A stretch of DNA of 64,000 nucleotides from Azospirillum thiophilum. Lineage in GTDB: Bacteria; Pseudomonadota; Alphaproteobacteria; Azospirillales; Azospirillaceae. How positions within the stretch are numbered: the first letter of the stretch is position 1; each line of letters begins with the position of its first letter. Below the pieces are notes generated by a model. It did not search any database, had not been told where the DNA came from, and was given only the letters and a program-made list of their open reading frames with translations. This document shows, piece after piece, positions 15,889 to 25,193 of this stretch. The DNA is taken from positions 124,001 to 188,000 of the forward strand of contig NZ_CP012407.1 of assembly GCF_001305595.1 (NCBI RefSeq), in the 5' to 3' direction. The position numbers and the translations under genes are program-made.

Positions 15889-18800
15889 CCGGTCCCATCA
15901 TGCCCAATGCGAACCTGCCCGATCCCGTCACCCTCTTCTGCTGTCTGGCACCGCCCGACTATTACCGCCGGCCGCTGTTCTCCGACCGGGAGGTGTTCTG
16001 CGGCCCCGACTGCCCGACGGTCGAGACGGGCGACGGCTTCTCCTCGCTGAACACACCGCACGGCGAATATGATCTGGCGGCGGTCGTCGCCCGGCTGCCG
16101 GCGCACCAGCGGCCGGAACTGATCGTGGTGAAGGCCGACGCCACCCGGCGCAACCTTCCCCGTGGGCTGGACCGGATTCCCGGAACCAAGCTTCTGCTGG
16201 TCGGCGATACCCATCATTTCGCCGGTCCGCTGCGCACGCTGCTGGCCTATGGCGCGATGGAGAGCTTCGACGCGGTGATGCTCGACCATACCCGCCAGCA
16301 TGCCCACGCCTTCCTGGAGGCGGGGTTCGAGCGGGTCTATTGGATCCCGGCGGTCGATTATGCGTTGCGCCGACGCGACATCCTGGCGGACCCCCCGGCG
16401 GAGTTCCGGTTCGACCTCACCTTCGTCGGGCAGATCGGCGCCTTCCACCCCTGGCGGCGCCATGTGCTTGACCGGCTGAACGCGGCGGGATTGCCGCTGG
16501 TGGGCATGCGGGCCAAGCCGGAGAGGGCGGCCGACGTCTATGCCGCCTCGCGCGTCACGCTGAACTGCTCGCTGAACGGCGACCTCAACCTGCGCGTCTT
16601 CGAAGCGCTGGGGGCCGGCGGCTTCCTGCTCACCGACGCGCTCTCGCCGGACGCCGGGCTGGAGCGCTGCTTCACCCCCGGCCGCCATCTCGCGACATAC
16701 CGCTCGCCGGACGAGCTGGTGGAACTGGCGCGCCATTATCTCGACCACCCGGACGAGGCGATGGCGATCCGCCGGGCCGGGCAGGCGCATCTGCTGGAAT
16801 TCCACAGCCCGCAGGTCAAACGTGCCCAGTTCTTCGCCGCCGTGTTCGACGACCGTGTGGATCCGGCGCTGGAGCTGCGCTCCGAACGGCGCGGCCTGAG
16901 GGCGCTGCCGGTGCGTGGCATAGGGTTCCAGCGCCGCCTCGCCGCCTACGAGGCGCTGCAGCTGCTGCAGCTGACGGCGTCGCGGCTGACCGTTCATGGT
17001 GGCGGGGGGCATACCGGTGGGGATCGGGGCGGGGGTGAAGACGGCTTCGCCGCCGACCTGCGCGCCATGGCCCGCGACCTGCCCCGCGTGGCCTTCGCAG
17101 CCCCGGACGGGATACCCGAACCGGTGGCGCTGCCGCTGCCGCCGTCCCCCGACCGGGTGCGGGACGAGGCGGTGACGCTGCTCCCCTGGCTCGACAAGGC
17201 GGAGACCGACCGGTGGATGGTCCGGCTGCCCGGCGCCTCTGTCCTCTGTCCCACCCTGTCGTCGCGTGGCCATGCCGCAGCGGCCGCCCATCTGGCCGAC
17301 TGGGGCTTCGTGCCGACCGAGCCCGGCGGCATCCTGTTCCAATGCGCCGATGCCCTGCGCTATGCCGCCCGCTCGCTGTCCGATCCGGCCCTCGCGGCGG
17401 CGCTGACGCCGGAGCTGAAGCGTGCGCGCCTCGCGGCGCTGGAGCCGCTGCTGCGGACTGCCGACCAGATGATGGGGGTGGCGCAGCTCGCCAACCGGCT
17501 GGGCGACGCCGCCCTGACGGAGCGCTTCCTGCTGCGCTGCGCAGCACTGGACCGCCAGCAGCCGGACGCGCTCATCGGACTGGCCCGCCTGTGCGCGGCC
17601 AGCGGCCGGCGGGCGGAGGCTGCCGTCTATCTTGCTGAGGCCCGGCGGGCCGCCCGGCTTGCCGGCCTGCCCGATCCGGCTCCCGACCTGGGCGCCGATG
17701 CGCTTTCCAACGAGGCCGACCATCCGGCGCTGGAGCGTTACCGCGTGCTGTTCCGGCAGGCGACGGTTCCCTCGACCGGGCGGCCCCGCCGCATCCTGGT
17801 GGTCACCAACCTGTTTCCGCCGCAGGAGTTCGGCGGCTACGGCCGCAAGCTGTGGGAGTTCTCGGCCGAGCTGATCCGCCGCGGCCATACGGTGAAGGTG
17901 CTGACCGCCGACGTGCCCGACCTGACCCGGCCGGGCATGGCCGGGACCGAGGACATCGAGGGGCATGTCGACCGTTCGCTGACCCTCTATGGATATTGGA
18001 AGGACGGGCGCGCCTTCACCCACGACGACCCGGCCCATTGTGCCGCCCTGATCCGCACCAACATCAGCCGCGTGCTGGAGACCGCCCGCGACTTCCGTGC
18101 CGACGCCTGTCTGGTCGGTAACCTCGACATGCTGGCGAGCGAGTTCCTCGACCCGCTGACCCGGCAGATGGGCGTGCCGGTGCTGCATTGCCTGGGCAAC
18201 CAGCATCCCGGCTACGCGCCGCCGGCGGCACCCCGCTCCCCCCTTTACCGTGCCGGGCCGGCCAGCGGCTGGGTATCGGAGCGGCTGGCCGCCGGCGGCT
18301 ACGGCCTGCCCGCCACGGTGATCCATCCCGGCGCCCGCGTCGATTACTTCCACCGCGCGGTGATGCCGACGACCGACCGGCTGCGCATCGCCTTCGCCAG
18401 CCTGTTCGTCAACTACAAGGGGCCGCAGACGCTGGTCAACGCGCTTGCGATCCTGCACCGCGAGGGCATCGACTTCGACTGCACCTTCGCCGGGGAGGCG
18501 CCGGACGCCGACCTCGCGGCCCGCTGCCGCGACTTCGTGGAGCGCCAGGGCATGGCCGGCAAGGTGCGCTTCACCGGCTTCCTCGACCGCCGCGGCCTGT
18601 CCGACCTGTTCGCCCGCTGCAACGTCCTGGTCTTCCCCAGCGTCTTCCAGGAACCCTTCGGCATCTCGCAGGTGGAGGCGATGGCCGCCGGCCTGACCGT
18701 GATCGGCAGCGGCACCGGCGGCAGCGGCGAGGTGCTGCGCGACGGCGTCGACGGCCTGCTGTTCAAGGCGGAAGACCACGAGGCGCTCGCCGGCTGCCTG

Positions 18801-18938
18801 CGCAGCCTGGTCAGGGACCGCGCCGCCTGGCTGCGCATGGCCCTGTCCGGCCGCGACCGCGCCCGCGACTTCACCGTCGCCCGGTCCGTCGACCGCATCG
18901 AGGCGGTGTTCGAGGAACTGGGCGCCCAGAGGATCTGA
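15885..18938 (+). CDS. Two-module glycosyltransferase (CgeB-like plus GT4)
   Basis: 1017 residues if it starts at GTG 15885 (GTGA overlap with the gene before); ATG 15900 is the alternative. Module 1, residues 1-320, has 'FDLTFVGQIGAFHPWRRHVL' and 'LNCSLNGDLNLRVFEALGAG', the CgeB/spore-maturation glycosyltransferase pattern. Residues 340-600 are a helical middle with TPR-like turns. Module 2, about 620-1017, is a GT4: 'RILVVTNLFPPQEFGGYGRK' N-terminally, then 'RIAFASLFVNYKGPQTLVNA' and 'FPSVFQEPFGISQVEAMAAG', the GT4 donor-site E-x7-E motif. Both modules look intact, so one protein may add two sugars in sequence. Confidence 0.85.
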   Translation: MTGPIMPNANLPDPVTLFCCLAPPDYYRRPLFSDREVFCGPDCPTVETGDGFSSLNTPHGEYDLAAVVARLPAHQRPELIVVKADATRRNLPRGLDRIPGTKLLLVGDTHHFAGPLRTLLAYGAMESFDAVMLDHTRQHAHAFLEAGFERVYWIPAVDYALRRRDILADPPAEFRFDLTFVGQIGAFHPWRRHVLDRLNAAGLPLVGMRAKPERAADVYAASRVTLNCSLNGDLNLRVFEALGAGGFLLTDALSPDAGLERCFTPGRHLATYRSPDELVELARHYLDHPDEAMAIRRAGQAHLLEFHSPQVKRAQFFAAVFDDRVDPALELRSERRGLRALPVRGIGFQRRLAAYEALQLLQLTASRLTVHGGGGHTGGDRGGGEDGFAADLRAMARDLPRVAFAAPDGIPEPVALPLPPSPDRVRDEAVTLLPWLDKAETDRWMVRLPGASVLCPTLSSRGHAAAAAHLADWGFVPTEPGGILFQCADALRYAARSLSDPALAAALTPELKRARLAALEPLLRTADQMMGVAQLANRLGDAALTERFLLRCAALDRQQPDALIGLARLCAASGRRAEAAVYLAEARRAARLAGLPDPAPDLGADALSNEADHPALERYRVLFRQATVPSTGRPRRILVVTNLFPPQEFGGYGRKLWEFSAELIRRGHTVKVLTADVPDLTRPGMAGTEDIEGHVDRSLTLYGYWKDGRAFTHDDPAHCAALIRTNISRVLETARDFRADACLVGNLDMLASEFLDPLTRQMGVPVLHCLGNQHPGYAPPAAPRSPLYRAGPASGWVSERLAAGGYGLPATVIHPGARVDYFHRAVMPTTDRLRIAFASLFVNYKGPQTLVNALAILHREGIDFDCTFAGEAPDADLAARCRDFVERQGMAGKVRFTGFLDRRGLSDLFARCNVLVFPSVFQEPFGISQVEAMAAGLTVIGSGTGGSGEVLRDGVDGLLFKAEDHEALAGCLRSLVRDRAAWLRMALSGRDRARDFTVARSVDRIEAVFEELGAQRI

Positions 18939-19099
18939 TCGCGCAGAAGGGGTGAGCGGGAGGGAGAACCGCAGCGCGCCGTCCGGTGAGACGCCGTCCG
19001 GTGAGAAAAAACGTCCGGATCCCCCTCCCCTTTCGATTGGGGAATGAAAGGTTGTAGAGTGGCGGAGCCGCAGTCCGCGGCGCGGATTTCCTCCCGGCC

Positions 19100-22000
19100 A
19101 TGACGACCACCCTCTCCGATCTGTCCGATGTTTCGGCCGGCCCCCCGGTTGACTCCCGGCTTGACCCGGGGGCCGCCTGTTCCTGCCTGCTGTGCAATGC
19201 AACAAGCTGGGGCGCCGGCTGGAGTGCCGCGCCCATCGCCGCAGGGCTGGGCGCGCAAGGAGGGCCGCAGGGTGCCTCCTTCGCCACCATCTCGACCCTG
19301 CTGGCGACGGGGACGCCGCGCTGGGGCAGCGGCGGGGTCGGCAGCGGGGCGACGGTCAGCTATAGCTTCATGGAGCAGGCGCCGTCCTACGCCTCCGGCT
19401 CGGACACCACCGGCTTCGCGCCGCTGTCCGCCACGCAGCGCGACGCGGCGCGGCAGGCCTTCGCCGCCTGGAGCGCCGTCGCCAACATCTTCTTCGTCGA
19501 AACCTCCGACAGCGCCAACAGCGGGCAGGGCGGGTCGATCCGCCTCGGCACCAACCGGCAAAGCTCCAGCGCCGCCTACGCCTACTATCCGACCGGATCG
19601 CTCTATGACGGCGGCGGCGACATCTATCTTTCCAACAGCGCCGCGACCAACGCCAGCCCGACGCAGGGCAGCTACGGCTACCTGACCATCCTGCACGAGA
19701 TCGGGCACGCCATCGGGCTGAAGCATCCCGGCAACTACAACGCCACCGGCGGCGGGGGCGAGCCGCCCTATCTGTCCTCGACCGAGGATAATTACCGCTA
19801 CACGCTCATGTCCTACAACTCGCATCCCAGCCTGGGCCTGAACGGGCTGACGACGGGGCCGGCGCTGTACGACATCGCGGCGGTCCAATACCTGTACGGC
19901 ACCAACACCGGCACCCGCATCGGCGACGACCGCTATGCCTTCGCCAGCAACATCGTCGCGGTCAGCCAGGCCATCTGGGATGCCGGCGGCACCGACAGCA
20001 TCGACGCCAGCGGGCAGGCGTCGGCCGTCACCATCGACCTGACGCCCGGCGCCTTCAGCTCCATCGGCCCCAACGGCTCGGGCGGGCGGGCAGTGGACAA
20101 TGTGGCGATCGCCGACGGCGTCACCATCGAGACCGCCATCGGCGGCGGCGGCAACGACATCCTGATCGGCAACACCGCCAACAACCTGCTGACCGGCGGC
20201 GAGGGCTCCGACACGCTGACAGGCGGATCGGGCGACGACACGCTGCAGGGCGGCGGCGGCACCGACACCGCGGTCTACAACGGCAGCCGCTCCTCCTACG
20301 CCGTCACCGTCTCCGCCGACGGCGCCACCATCTCCGGCGGCAGCGAAGGCACCGACAGTCTGACCGACGTCGAATTCGCCCTGTTCGCCGACACCCGCAT
20401 CAGCCTGATGCCCCCGGCGGTGACCGCCCGGACCGGCCGGGTTTTCATCGGTTCCTCGATCGACATCGACAGCCTTGTGACGGCGACCGACCCGGCCGGC
20501 GGCCTTGTCACCCAGTATGAGGTGGTCGACAACACCCAGGGCGCCGGCTCCATCATGGTCGGCGGGGTGGCCCAGGCGACGGGTGCCGCGGTCTCACTGA
20601 GTGCGGCGGCCTTCGCCGGCGTCACCTTCGCCGCCTCCACCCTGACCAGCCTCGACGAGCTGTCGGTGCGCGCCTACAACGGCGTGGCGTGGAGCCGTTG
20701 GATCGGCTTCATCATCGCCTCGCGCCCGGCCAACCGGCCGCCGGCCGTCCAGTCGGACAGGACGCTGGTCGTGCAGGAAGGCGGGCCGGCCATATCGCTG
20801 GGCATCGATCGGCCGAGCGATCCGGACGAAGGCGACAGCATGGCCGTGACCCTGGCGCGGCTGCCGACCGGCGGCATCCTGCGGCTGGCGAACGGCACCC
20901 CCGTCACCGCCGGCATGACGCTCGGCACAGCCGATCTGGCCGGCCTGACCTATCAGGTGCCGTCCGGGACATCGGGGACGCCCGGCTCCTTCGCCTATAC
21001 CATCACCGACAGTCACGGTGCGGTCAGCGGCCAGACCGTGACGCTGCGGGTCACCTCGCTGGCCGAGACGATGGCCGGGTTCGACCCGCTGGCCTATCTC
21101 GCCTCCAACCCCGACCTCATCGCCGTCTTCGGCACCGACGAGGCCGCCGCGCGCGAGCATTACCTGCGCTCCGGCCGGGCAGAGGGGCGGACCGCCGCAT
21201 CCTTCGACCCGCTCTCCTATCTGGCTTCCAACCCGGACATGGTCGCCGCCTTTGGGTACGACCGCAACGCGGCGACCCGGCATTATCTGGCCTTCGGCCG
21301 GCGGGAAGGGCGCAGCGCCGGCAGCTTCGATCCGCTGGCCTATCTGGCGGCGAACGCCGATCTGGCCGCCGCCTTCGGCACCGATGCCGTCGCCGCCACC
21401 CGCCATTACCTGACCTACGGCCAGCGTGAGGGACGCGGCACCCGCTTCGACGGATACGGCTATCTGGTGTCGAACCCGGATGTCGCCGCCGCCTTCGGGC
21501 TCGACCCGGCGGCGGCGGTCCGCCATTACCTGTCCCACGGCCGGCAGGAAGGGCGCGGCGTCGGCTTCGACAGCCTGGGCTATCTGGCTGCCAACACCGA
21601 CCTCGCCGCCGCCTTCGGGCCCGACCCGGCGGCAGGGGGCCGCCATTACCTGTCCTACGGCCAGCGGGAAGGGCGCGGCAGCAGCTTCGACGCGCTCTCC
21701 TATCTGGCGGCAAATCCCGATCTGGCCGCCGCCTTCGGCACCGATTCCACGCGGGCGGCGGAGCATTACATCCGCTACGGCCGGCTGGAGAACCGCAGCA
21801 CCAGCTTCAACGCCCACGACCATCTGCTGGCCAACCCGGACCTGCTGAGCGTCTTCTCGGGCAGCGAACGGCAGGTGAAGCTATATGTCGTCCTCTACGG
21901 CAACACGCCGCGGCGCGACGCCGCCGGTTTCGACGCGCTGAGCTATCTGGCCGCCAACCCGGATCTGGCAGCAACCTTCGGCACCGACACCGCGGCCGCC

Positions 22001-22243
22001 ACCGCCCACTACCAGTCCACCGGACAGGCGGACGGGCGTCCGACCCGGTTCAACGCGCTCGCCTATCTGATGGCCAACCCCGATCTCAGCGCCGCCTTCG
22101 GCGGCGATCAGCAGCAGGCGCTGGTCCATTTCATCACCTACTGCCGCAACGAGCTGCGCCCTAACCCGATCGGCTATGTCCGCCCGCAATCGGCCGGCCT
22201 TGCCATGGCCGGCGACGGGCTCCTGGCGGTGGGGATGGAATGA
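19100..22243 (+). CDS. Serralysin-family (M10B) metalloprotease with RTX and nine C-terminal repeats
   Basis: 1047 residues. The zinc site is 'HEIGHAIGLKHPG' near residue 198, followed by a Met-turn in 'YTLMSYNS'. RTX-type Gly/Asp repeats ('GGGGNDILIGN', 'GGEGSDTLTGGSGDDTLQGG') lie at about 348-395. A beta-rich stretch with two cadherin/Ig-like segments follows. From residue 661 come nine copies of a roughly 40-residue repeat of form FD-YLASNPDL-AAFG-D-A--HY---G--EGR. No N-terminal signal peptide is seen, as expected for RTX proteins secreted by type I systems. Serralysins normally stop after the RTX block (about 480 residues), so the second half is an unusual extension. It converges on the M50-HlyD gene, 27 bases away. 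Confidence 0.9.
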   Translation: MTTTLSDLSDVSAGPPVDSRLDPGAACSCLLCNATSWGAGWSAAPIAAGLGAQGGPQGASFATISTLLATGTPRWGSGGVGSGATVSYSFMEQAPSYASGSDTTGFAPLSATQRDAARQAFAAWSAVANIFFVETSDSANSGQGGSIRLGTNRQSSSAAYAYYPTGSLYDGGGDIYLSNSAATNASPTQGSYGYLTILHEIGHAIGLKHPGNYNATGGGGEPPYLSSTEDNYRYTLMSYNSHPSLGLNGLTTGPALYDIAAVQYLYGTNTGTRIGDDRYAFASNIVAVSQAIWDAGGTDSIDASGQASAVTIDLTPGAFSSIGPNGSGGRAVDNVAIADGVTIETAIGGGGNDILIGNTANNLLTGGEGSDTLTGGSGDDTLQGGGGTDTAVYNGSRSSYAVTVSADGATISGGSEGTDSLTDVEFALFADTRISLMPPAVTARTGRVFIGSSIDIDSLVTATDPAGGLVTQYEVVDNTQGAGSIMVGGVAQATGAAVSLSAAAFAGVTFAASTLTSLDELSVRAYNGVAWSRWIGFIIASRPANRPPAVQSDRTLVVQEGGPAISLGIDRPSDPDEGDSMAVTLARLPTGGILRLANGTPVTAGMTLGTADLAGLTYQVPSGTSGTPGSFAYTITDSHGAVSGQTVTLRVTSLAETMAGFDPLAYLASNPDLIAVFGTDEAAAREHYLRSGRAEGRTAASFDPLSYLASNPDMVAAFGYDRNAATRHYLAFGRREGRSAGSFDPLAYLAANADLAAAFGTDAVAATRHYLTYGQREGRGTRFDGYGYLVSNPDVAAAFGLDPAAAVRHYLSHGRQEGRGVGFDSLGYLAANTDLAAAFGPDPAAGGRHYLSYGQREGRGSSFDALSYLAANPDLAAAFGTDSTRAAEHYIRYGRLENRSTSFNAHDHLLANPDLLSVFSGSERQVKLYVVLYGNTPRRDAAGFDALSYLAANPDLAATFGTDTAAATAHYQSTGQADGRPTRFNALAYLMANPDLSAAFGGDQQQALVHFITYCRNELRPNPIGYVRPQSAGLAMAGDGLLAVGME
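21080..22174 (+). repeat. Nine in-frame repeats of about 40 codons in the serralysin gene
   Basis: Units begin with TTC-GAC or TTC-AAC (Phe-Asp/Asn) and are spaced 120-123 bp apart. Units 3-6 and 8 are most alike; units 7 and 9 have drifted. The core of each is Y-L-x-x-N-P-D-L, then A-x-F-G-x-D, then HY and G-R-x-E-G-R. Similar units are found in other alphaproteobacterial secreted proteins, as far as I can recall; I do not know an experimentally assigned function. Confidence 0.85.
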
Positions 22244-22270
22244 TCCCGGAAGTCCCTGCTGGCCGTCCGG

Positions 22271-24505
22271 TCAAAACCCCGTCTCGCGGATCAACACCGA
22301 CGCGGCGATGCGCCAGAAGCGTTCGGCGATGCTGCGGGCCTCGCCCGCCACGCGGACGATGCCGCGGGTCACGCGCTCTGGCCCCTCCTGTACGGAACCG
22401 GGAACCCCGGGCACCGGCTCGACATCCAGGGTGATGCGGTAGACCGCCTCCACCGGGGCGAGCGCGCTGCGGCCGGGACTGCCATGTGGCTGGCCCGGTT
22501 GCGGTCCCGCCTGTCCCTCCACCGCCACCGGGCCGCCATTGACCGAGGCGAGCGCCGGCACGTCCAGAGCCGAGACGGCGACCGGATCGACCGCGCGCAC
22601 CCGCGCCGCACGTCGGGAAGCCAGCGGGTCGTCGGGGTGGAACTCCGCTCCTGCACCCGGGCTCAGCCGGTCGAAATCGCCCTCTCCGACATAGCCGACC
22701 AGTTCGCCGCTGCCGGGCGCCACCACCATCGCCAGCGGCAGCTTCGGCCCGATCCAGCGGCCGGGGGTCAGCGCATCCTCCATGTCGCGCACGGTCCCCG
22801 ACAGGGGAGCGCGCACTACCAGCCGCTCGCGGCTGTCGAGAAGCCCCTGCCGCTCGGCCAGGGCGGCGGCCAGATCCTCCTCCATCGCCCGCACGCGGTC
22901 GAGCTGCTCGCGGCTGGCGGTCAGGCGGGCGATCTGCTCCTGCATCCAGTCGATACGCAGCTCCGCCTGGCGCAGCTTGCCCTCCAGGTCGGGGGCGGTC
23001 AGGCGGAACAGCGGCTCGCCCTCCACCACGCTCTGGCCGCGGGCGACCAGCGTTTCCTCCAGCCGGGCGGGGAAGGGGGCGTAGACGGTGGCGAAGCCGG
23101 ATGCCCGCCAGACCACCGGCACCGAGACGGTGGTGGTCACCGGCAGCAGGGTCAGCCCGACCGCCGCCGCCAGCCCCGCCAGCGTCAGCCCGGTGCGCAG
23201 GTTGACCCGGAAGCGGTCGCGCAAGGACCACCAGACCTTCACCTCATGCAGGAGGGGCCGCGCGATGAACCAGCCAATCTCGATGGCGAACAACAGGATC
23301 CCCAGTACCTTGATGGCGACGTGGTAGACCAGCAGCGCGATGCCGAGGAACAGCACCAGCCGGTAGACCCAGGTGACGTAGGAATAGGCCAGCAGGATGC
23401 GGCGCCGCGCCGCCGGCATCTCCTCCGGCGGGGCAATGCCCAGGCCGAACAGCCATTCCCGCAGCTTCCAGCGCGCCATGGCGAAGCCGCGCTCCTGCAG
23501 GTTGGGCACGTCCAGCGCGTCGGACAGCAGGTAATAGCCGTCGAAGCGCATGAAGGGGCTGAGGTTGATCGCCAGCGTGGTGATCCAGCTGACCGTCGCC
23601 AGGAAATAGGCGGCGCTGCGCAGCGGCCCGTCGGGCAGGAAGCTCCAGGCCAGCGTGGCGAAGACGGCGATCGTCAGCTCGGTCAGCATGCCGGCCGCCC
23701 CCACCGCCAGCCGCTGCCGGCGCGAGACCAGCCTCCAGGCGTCGGTGGTGTCGGTGTAGAGCACCGGCCACATCACCAGGAAGGCCAGCCCCATGGTCGG
23801 CACCCGGCAGCCGTAGCGCTTGGCGGTGTAGGCATGGCCCAACTCGTGGCAGATCTTGGTGCCCAGCAGCGTGACGCCGTAGAGCGCCAGCCCTTCGGGG
23901 GAGAAGAAATGCTGGAAGGTGTGCAGGAAGGCATCCCACTGCCGCGCCACCAGGAGCCCGGCAAGGAGCGCGGTCAGCAACACCAGGGCCAGCCAGGCCC
24001 GGCTGTAAAAGGGCGCCACCAGCCCCACCGTCGCCGACAGGAAACGGTCGGGCCGCACCAGCGGGATGCGGAAGAACAGGTAATTGTGGACCAGCCACCA
24101 GAACCAGCCGGTCTTCCGCGCCGCCGCCTGACGGGCCAGAAAGGCGGTGTCGACGGTGACGGTCAGGTTGTTGGCCGCCAGGAACTGGTAGAAACCCATG
24201 ACGTCGTCGACCGTCGGTTCGAACAGGCTCTCCTCGGCCACCGCCGCGGCGATGGCGGCCGGGTTGGCGTGGTGCCAGTGCGCGATCAGCGCGAAGGCCT
24301 CCGGCCCGATGCGGAAATAGCGGTTGCGCACCAGATCGTGGATGGTCCAGCCCGGTGCCCCGTCCTGCCCCGCCGGCGCCGGCAGCAGCGCCAGATCGTC
24401 GCGCAGGCCCGGTAGCCGCATGGCGGCCCGCGGGTCGGCGGGGGCGGAACCGACCGCGCGGAGGCTGGCAGAGGGACCGGCGGGGGGCGTGAGGGCTATG
24501 GACAC
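22271..24505 (-). CDS. Membrane M50 zinc metalloprotease fused to HlyD-like arm
   Basis: About 744 residues from GTG 24505; the frame opens with a TTG at 24544, and neither start has a convincing ribosome site. Residues 30-120 resemble a PqqD-like or winged segment. The M50 core has 'KICHELGHAYTAKRYG' (HExxH, about residue 217) and 'SPFMRFDGYYLLSD' (third zinc-ligand region) among several membrane helices. From about 450 on comes a HlyD/biotinyl-lipoyl-like arm ('VARGQSVVEGEPLFRLTAP', a coiled coil, then 'VVRAPLSGTVRDM'). This matches proteins annotated as putative peptide zinc metalloproteases. It is the last gene of the minus-strand adhesin/TolC operon and probably sits in the inner membrane as a processing or export component. 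Confidence 0.85.
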   Translation of the reverse strand: MSIALTPPAGPSASLRAVGSAPADPRAAMRLPGLRDDLALLPAPAGQDGAPGWTIHDLVRNRYFRIGPEAFALIAHWHHANPAAIAAAVAEESLFEPTVDDVMGFYQFLAANNLTVTVDTAFLARQAAARKTGWFWWLVHNYLFFRIPLVRPDRFLSATVGLVAPFYSRAWLALVLLTALLAGLLVARQWDAFLHTFQHFFSPEGLALYGVTLLGTKICHELGHAYTAKRYGCRVPTMGLAFLVMWPVLYTDTTDAWRLVSRRQRLAVGAAGMLTELTIAVFATLAWSFLPDGPLRSAAYFLATVSWITTLAINLSPFMRFDGYYLLSDALDVPNLQERGFAMARWKLREWLFGLGIAPPEEMPAARRRILLAYSYVTWVYRLVLFLGIALLVYHVAIKVLGILLFAIEIGWFIARPLLHEVKVWWSLRDRFRVNLRTGLTLAGLAAAVGLTLLPVTTTVSVPVVWRASGFATVYAPFPARLEETLVARGQSVVEGEPLFRLTAPDLEGKLRQAELRIDWMQEQIARLTASREQLDRVRAMEEDLAAALAERQGLLDSRERLVVRAPLSGTVRDMEDALTPGRWIGPKLPLAMVVAPGSGELVGYVGEGDFDRLSPGAGAEFHPDDPLASRRAARVRAVDPVAVSALDVPALASVNGGPVAVEGQAGPQPGQPHGSPGRSALAPVEAVYRITLDVEPVPGVPGSVQEGPERVTRGIVRVAGEARSIAERFWRIAASVLIRETGF

Positions 24506-24581
24506 AGGAGGACGATTTCCAGAAGAGTAGTGATGTTGACGCAAAGTAATTTTATCAACTGAAAGGGCATTTTAAATGCAA

Positions 24582-25109
24582 CTATTTGAATAAAATTGTG
24601 AAAGAATCGACAACTTTTTCTGCCCCGTGATCCATATTGTAGTTAACGGTTCGTCCGTCTGAATATAGATATGATACTGACATCGGAGACATAACGGTAG
24701 GATTGAAATGGTAAAAATGCTCTTTCATTACAAATGACGAATAAACAACTCTTCTTACGTTTCCGTTGAATGGAGTATCATAGTCTACTATTGTGTCTAC
24801 AACGCTAATGGTCTTATCGGTGGGGGGTATTTTTACATCTCTGCTTGACCAAGAAATTTTTGAAGGATTTGTCCTGTTGATAGCATCTATAAATTCAAGC
24901 TTGTCTGTGTTGTAACCTGCGGCCTTCAAAAATCCAAAATCACGTGGAGCAATTAGTGTTTTTTCGTGGAACATTGTTTCTATGGTCATGCTTTTTATAG
25001 ATCTGATTCCATCGGAGCACCACCAGTACCACCCAGCAACAGATAATATAATTAACCACCCAATGGCTCCGTGGGCTAACTCATTTTCCTCTTTTTGATT
25101 ATCGGCCAT
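24582..25109 (-). CDS. Small low-GC membrane-anchored protein of unknown function
   Basis: 175 residues from ATG 25109 with a strong ribosome site (AGAAGGAAA, about 7 bases upstream). The N-terminus is short and charged, then one membrane helix ('AIGWLIILSVAGWYWWC'), leaving about 135 residues outside the membrane with beta-type character. I recognise no family. Base composition is strikingly AT-rich compared with every neighbour, and codon use follows (AAA, ATT, TTT rich). It lies inside an otherwise GC-rich operon between the GAF-HlyD gene and the M50 gene, in the same orientation, so it is probably a recent acquisition. Confidence 0.75.
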   Translation of the reverse strand: MADNQKEENELAHGAIGWLIILSVAGWYWWCSDGIRSIKSMTIETMFHEKTLIAPRDFGFLKAAGYNTDKLEFIDAINRTNPSKISWSSRDVKIPPTDKTISVVDTIVDYDTPFNGNVRRVVYSSFVMKEHFYHFNPTVMSPMSVSYLYSDGRTVNYNMDHGAEKVVDSFTILFK

Positions 25110-25193
25110 TTCTAATTTCCTTCTGAATTAATCCACAACAACGACATCTGTCGAATTTGCGAGCTTTTCCGTTAATGTTGTTTTGGATGCCTC

